A program made the translations under genes and the position numbers. The notes under the pieces were generated by a model, which saw only the letters and a program-made list of their open reading frames with translations, was not told the origin of the DNA and made no database searches. From an uncultured Eubacteriales bacterium (GTDB lineage: Bacteria > Bacillota > Clostridia > Christensenellales > Christensenellaceae): a stretch of 7,688 nt of DNA. The stretch covers positions 1-7,688 of the forward strand of contig USII01000046.1 of the NCBI GenBank assembly GCA_900554725.1. Direction: 5' to 3'. Positions within the stretch are counted from its first letter, which is position 1. Each line of letters opens with the position of its first letter. Shown in pieces: positions 5,526 through 7,688 of this stretch.

Positions 5526-6022
5526 TTTTCCCCCAACGGTATGATAAGCTGCATGCCCGGATACGCGCCACAAGCGATCTCGTTATAGCGCCAAAGCGCC
5601 TGCTCGCTCACGCCAAATTTCAGCGCAACATCTTCCAGCGTATCCGTCGATTTTAATGAGTATACTACAAAACCTTCCCCCGGACAAGAGACCGTAATTT
5701 CCCTTCCAATCTTCAGCTCTTCCGGTCGGGAAAGCCCGTTTTCCTGCAATACTTTCTGCATTGTCGTGCCAAATTTTTTGGAGATTCCATAAAGCGTATC
5801 TCCCCGCTGCACGACATAGCGCTTTTTTTCAAAAATTCCCTCCCGATGCCGTGCCTGATCAAGGCAGTAGTTGGGGAAGGGAATGAGAATGCGCCTTCCT
5901 GGCCGCAGCAGCCCCCTTTGCCCCTGGTTTGCCCGCAGTATCATGCAAATAGGCACCCGGTATATCTGGCTCAGGCGTTCCAAAGTATCGTATTTGGTTA
6001 CAATATGGCTCAGCGTTGCCAT
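5522..6022 (-). CDS. Protein with three LysM domains and no signal peptide
   Basis: The product is 166 residues, made almost entirely of three LysM repeats, which bind N-acetylglucosamine chains such as peptidoglycan: about 5-48 (KYDTLERLSQIYRV), 68-112 (VQRGDTLYGISKKFG) and 118-162 (KSTDTLEDVALKFGV). Each ends in the family PGxxxxIP-like segment. There is no hydrophobic N-terminal signal, no catalytic domain and no membrane helix, so it is either cytoplasmic or exported by another route. In spore formers, LysM proteins without signal peptides (SafA and SpoVID types) work at the spore coat-cortex boundary in the mother cell, which is one possibility. The ATG at 6022 is chosen because GGAGG (6035-6031) is eight bases ahead; the in-frame GTG at 6031 overlaps that site. 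The stop overlaps the radical SAM start by four bases. Confidence 0.88.
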   Translation of the reverse strand: MATLSHIVTKYDTLERLSQIYRVPICMILRANQGQRGLLRPGRRILIPFPNYCLDQARHREGIFEKKRYVVQRGDTLYGISKKFGTTMQKVLQENGLSRPEELKIGREITVSCPGEGFVVYSLKSTDTLEDVALKFGVSEQALWRYNEIACGAYPGMQLIIPLGEK

Positions 6023-6039
6023 GATTTCCACCTCCGTTT

Positions 6040-6051
6040 CCTGCCGGCAGG
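6040..6051. repeat. Perfect 12-base palindrome ahead of the LysM gene
   Basis: CCTGCCGGCAGG is self-complementary over 12 bases and ends four bases upstream of the LysM ribosome binding site. It could be an operator half-site pair. I found no convincing minus-strand promoter near it. Confidence 0.35.
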
Positions 6052-6100
6052 GCGGTCTGCATCTATTTCAATATATTAGCGGCAAATCCAGGGTATTCTA

Positions 6101-6129
6101 TTGCGCCGCGCCCGGAAGTATGTTATATT
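6101..6129 (+). promoter_or_regulatory. Extended -10 promoter of the riboswitch-folT unit
   Basis: TGTTATATT (6121-6129) has the TGn extension and five of six -10 bases. TTGCGC (6101-6106) is 17 bases upstream and keeps only the TTG of the -35 box. The start would be near 6136, just before the riboswitch. The gene-free stretch 6023-6326 (304 bases) is filled by the LysM leader, this promoter, the riboswitch and its expression platform. Confidence 0.65.
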
Positions 6130-6140
6130 TTATGTAGAAT

Positions 6141-6250
6141 GTGCAGAGTAGAGGATTGTGCGTCCTGGTGTAAGCCAAAAAGTGTCTCGGGATGGGATGT
6201 CGCTCGGGAACGAAAGGGGAAACCCGCGGTACAGCCTCGCGTCCGCTGCC
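6141..6250 (+). promoter_or_regulatory. Tetrahydrofolate (THF) riboswitch
   Basis: The conserved core of the THF (folT) riboswitch is present in order: AGAGTAGA (6145-6152), GTAAG (6170-6174), GGGATGTCG (6194-6202), ACGAA (6210-6214), CGCGGT (6225-6230) and CCGCTGC (6243-6249). Stems can be drawn: P1 is GCAG (6143-6146) with CTGC (6246-6249). P2 is 6151-6159 with 6231-6238, with one bulged A. P3 is TCTCGGG (6185-6191) with CTCGGGA (6203-6209) closing the conserved loop. The element binds reduced folates and normally lowers expression of the downstream folate gene when folate is plentiful. The gene 77 bases downstream is a folate-type ECF S component, which agrees with the call. Confidence 0.93.
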
Positions 6251-6257
6251 GTAAATG

Positions 6258-6318
6258 AAGAGAAGGATAAAGCACTTCTTTTTGTTGGCATGCTTGCCAT
6301 TCTAAATAAAAGGAGGTG
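6258..6318 (+). promoter_or_regulatory. Candidate expression platform of the THF riboswitch
   Basis: The segment CACTTCTTTT (6273-6282) can pair with AAAAGGAGGTG (6308-6318), masking the folT ribosome binding site, with one bulge and one G-U pair. The core of the same segment (6275-6282) can instead pair with AAGAGAAG (6258-6265), giving an eight-pair stem. The two pairings exclude each other. A small hairpin TGGCA/TGCCA (6286-6290 with 6295-6299) lies in the loop. No strong intrinsic terminator is seen, so control is probably at translation. Which fold goes with bound ligand is not resolved by inspection. Confidence 0.5.
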
Positions 6319-6326
6319 TTTTTATT

Positions 6327-6884
6327 TTGCAGAGAGTTCGAATCAGAAGGCTTGTCTTTGGTGCGCTTTTGACCGCCCTGGCCGTGGTGCTGAAATCATT
6401 TTTAAGCATCCCGGTTTCCATGTTTGGCGGGCTTATCAAAGATATCAATTTTTCTGCCAGCATCGTCATGTATGCGGGCATCGCCCTAGGGCCGGTTTAC
6501 GGTGCTATTGTCGGGGCTCTTACGGATATTTTGTGTACCATTATCCGCCCAATGGGAGCCTATATGCCCCTATTTACGCTTACTAATGCGCTTATGGGCA
6601 TTCTGCCTGCGCTGTTTTTCCTAAAACAGCACCGCCATACTTTTTGGAAAACGCTGCTTTCTGTGGCAACCGCGCAGCTTGTATGCTCTTTTTGTTTCAA
6701 TACGCTCATCCTCATCATGATGGGCATGCCGAGCAGCGTCGCTTGGTTTCGCTCAATCAGCGCCTTTTTGCTGATTCCTGTGCATTCGGCGCTGATCTTC
6801 GCGCTTTTAAAATCCACAAAGAAATTCCTTGCTCGCGGCCTTGTCCTGCAAGCGCCCCCGCAAAGTGAGCCAACCAAGCCGTAG
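6327..6884 (+). CDS. folT: Folate-specific ECF transporter S component
   Basis: The product is 185 residues, typical of ECF S components, the substrate-binding membrane subunits that work with a shared EcfT and two EcfA ATPases encoded elsewhere. It has about six membrane segments. RRLVFGALLTALAVVL (7-22) is the first helix with its small-residue face. KDINFSASIVMYAGIALGPVYGAIVGALTDIL is spread over 38-69 and includes the GxxxGxxxGALTD pattern, and GAYMPLFTLTNALMG (77-91) follows. The THF riboswitch upstream indicates the substrate is folate. The start is a TTG at 6327: AGGAGG (6311-6316) is ten bases ahead and the next in-frame ATG (6420) would remove the first helix. The C-terminal tail is short, polar and Pro-rich. 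A terminator follows within ten bases, so this is a single-gene unit. Confidence 0.9.
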   Translation: MQRVRIRRLVFGALLTALAVVLKSFLSIPVSMFGGLIKDINFSASIVMYAGIALGPVYGAIVGALTDILCTIIRPMGAYMPLFTLTNALMGILPALFFLKQHRHTFWKTLLSVATAQLVCSFCFNTLILIMMGMPSSVAWFRSISAFLLIPVHSALIFALLKSTKKFLARGLVLQAPPQSEPTKP

Positions 6885-6892
6885 AAAAAGAG

Positions 6893-6915
6893 CCCCGCGC
6901 TGCGGGGTTTTTTTT
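6893..6915 (+). terminator. Rho-independent terminator of folT
   Basis: A six-pair GC-only stem CCCCGC/GCGGGG (6893-6898 with 6902-6907) with a three-base loop is followed by eight T. A-rich sequence upstream of the stem could extend it by pairing with the T-run. It begins nine bases after the folT stop. Confidence 0.93.
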
Positions 6916-7013
6916 ATTTTGTGTCATTCCTTTTTTCCGGTAAAAACAGCGCCTTTTTTCTCATAATCCGGCAATTTATGGGAATAATGATAAAAAAGAA
7001 GAAGAGGCGCCCT

Positions 7014-7688
7014 ATGAAAATTGATTGGAACAAAAAATATACCACGATAACAGCCTATGCCATATTGGCAGTAGGCGCCTGCATTCTGTTTTGCGCGGTT
7101 ATTTTTAATATTGGCGATGTATTTTCCACACTCCGCCAGTTTCTCTTTATTCTAAACCCATTCCTATGGGGGTTCGCGCTGGCATATATGTTTAACAAGC
7201 CCGTTCGCTTTTTCGAGCAAAAAGTATTTCGCTTTAAAAATAAGAAAAAAGATCGCTCTATGCTAGCCCGTACACTGGCCATTACTGCAGTCTATCTCAT
7301 TGTGCTTGTGCTGTTCATCGGCCTATTTTTTATCATCATTCCAGAGCTTTCCAGCAGTATTTCAGCCTTCGCCCAAAACCTTCCCGGATACTTGCGGGAT
7401 CTGGATACTGCTTTTCGCAACTTTATCGAAAAATACCACCTGGAGAACTATGTGGGCGATATGGATTCCCTCTATGCCATGATCGATTCAGCCATGGAGT
7501 ATGCCAAAACCATCGCGCCCGAAATTGCCAACATCGGCTTTAAGATCACGATGTCTGCCCTTTCCGGCATCAGCGATGCGCTGCTCGCCTTTGTGGTTTC
7601 CGCATATCTGCTCGCCTCCAAGGAAAAGTTTATCGCTCAAGTAAAAAAGGCGACTTATGCGCTTTTCCCTAAAAAATTTGCCGGCAGC
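7014..7688 (+). CDS. AI-2E (PerM/YdbI) family membrane protein, N-terminal part
   Basis: The frame is open for 225 codons from the ATG at 7014 to the window edge; full members have about 350-400 residues. The product begins MKIDWNKKYTTITAYAILAV. It has hydrophobic segments at about 12-32, 43-59 (containing FLWGFALAYM) and 83-109, then an amphipathic stretch with SSSISAFAQNLPGYLRDL (111-128). Another hydrophobic segment follows near 185-200. The early NPFLWGFALAYMFNKPV (48-64) is typical of this family, once called AI-2 exporters; many members are transporters of unknown substrate or Na+/H+ antiporters. A GAGG ribosome binding site (7004-7007) lies six bases ahead. The intergenic stretch 6916-7013 shows AT-rich possible -10 boxes but no promoter I can defend. 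Confidence 0.85.
   Translation, partial: MKIDWNKKYTTITAYAILAVGACILFCAVIFNIGDVFSTLRQFLFILNPFLWGFALAYMFNKPVRFFEQKVFRFKNKKKDRSMLARTLAITAVYLIVLVLFIGLFFIIIPELSSSISAFAQNLPGYLRDLDTAFRNFIEKYHLENYVGDMDSLYAMIDSAMEYAKTIAPEIANIGFKITMSALSGISDALLAFVVSAYLLASKEKFIAQVKKATYALFPKKFAGS

Noticed and set aside
5526..5573. Upstream extension of the radical SAM reading frame
   Set aside because: The extra 16 residues lie inside the LysM gene, lack family similarity, and have no ribosome binding site.
6259..6283. Intrinsic terminator between the THF riboswitch and folT
   Set aside because: The stem is AT-rich with only a few GC pairs, and its T-run is used up in pairing; a translational platform fits better.
1..7688. 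Mobile elements, CRISPR arrays, tRNA or rRNA genes, toxin-antitoxin or defence genes
   Set aside because: I looked for transposase or integrase motifs, regularly spaced repeats and tRNA cloverleaf signatures on both strands and saw none.

Overview
The window looks like part of the chromosome of a low-GC-lineage Gram-positive bacterium, most likely a member of the Clostridia. The evidence is the strong AGGAGG-type ribosome binding sites, consensus sigma-A promoters, a tetrahydrofolate (THF) riboswitch ahead of an ECF-type folate transporter, a B12/radical SAM DUF4080 protein and mreB/mreC/maf gene content. Base composition is roughly balanced, so it is not an AT-rich Clostridium. I would not name a genus. 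I see no mobile element, CRISPR array, tRNA or rRNA.

Layout. Positions 1-1232 (minus strand) hold the start of mreC, preceded by an MreB-like gene; both belong to the cell-elongation machinery. An intergenic region of about 230 bases separates them from maf (plus strand, 1463-2029), a nucleotide pyrophosphatase. Positions 2088-2860 (minus) carry two overlapping genes of identical length (128 codons each), which together make one full-length TauE/SafE-type (TSUP) transporter. Divergent from them, at 2964-3587 (plus), is a seven-helix DUF4203-like membrane protein behind a perfect consensus promoter, closed by a strong terminator. Positions 3656-3824 are non-coding and contain an elaborate set of hairpins that reads best as the 3' end of the minus-strand transcript above it. 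That transcript (3825-6022, minus) encodes a three-LysM protein without a signal peptide, overlapped by ATGA with a B12-binding radical SAM protein.

From 6100 on (plus strand) there is an extended -10 promoter, a THF riboswitch (about 6141-6250), a candidate expression platform, a TTG-started folate-specific ECF S component and a sharp terminator at 6893-6915. The window ends inside an AI-2E (PerM/YdbI) family membrane protein.

Working together: mreB and mreC act in wall elongation. The riboswitch and folT form a self-contained folate-uptake feedback unit. The LysM and radical SAM genes are translationally coupled and so probably share a process, perhaps spore or envelope related, but nothing in the window proves this. 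Most of the window is ordinary housekeeping sequence. The items most worth a second look are the altered phosphate-2 motif of the MreB homologue, the LysM/radical SAM pair with its structured 3' region, and the two-state folding around the folT ribosome binding site.
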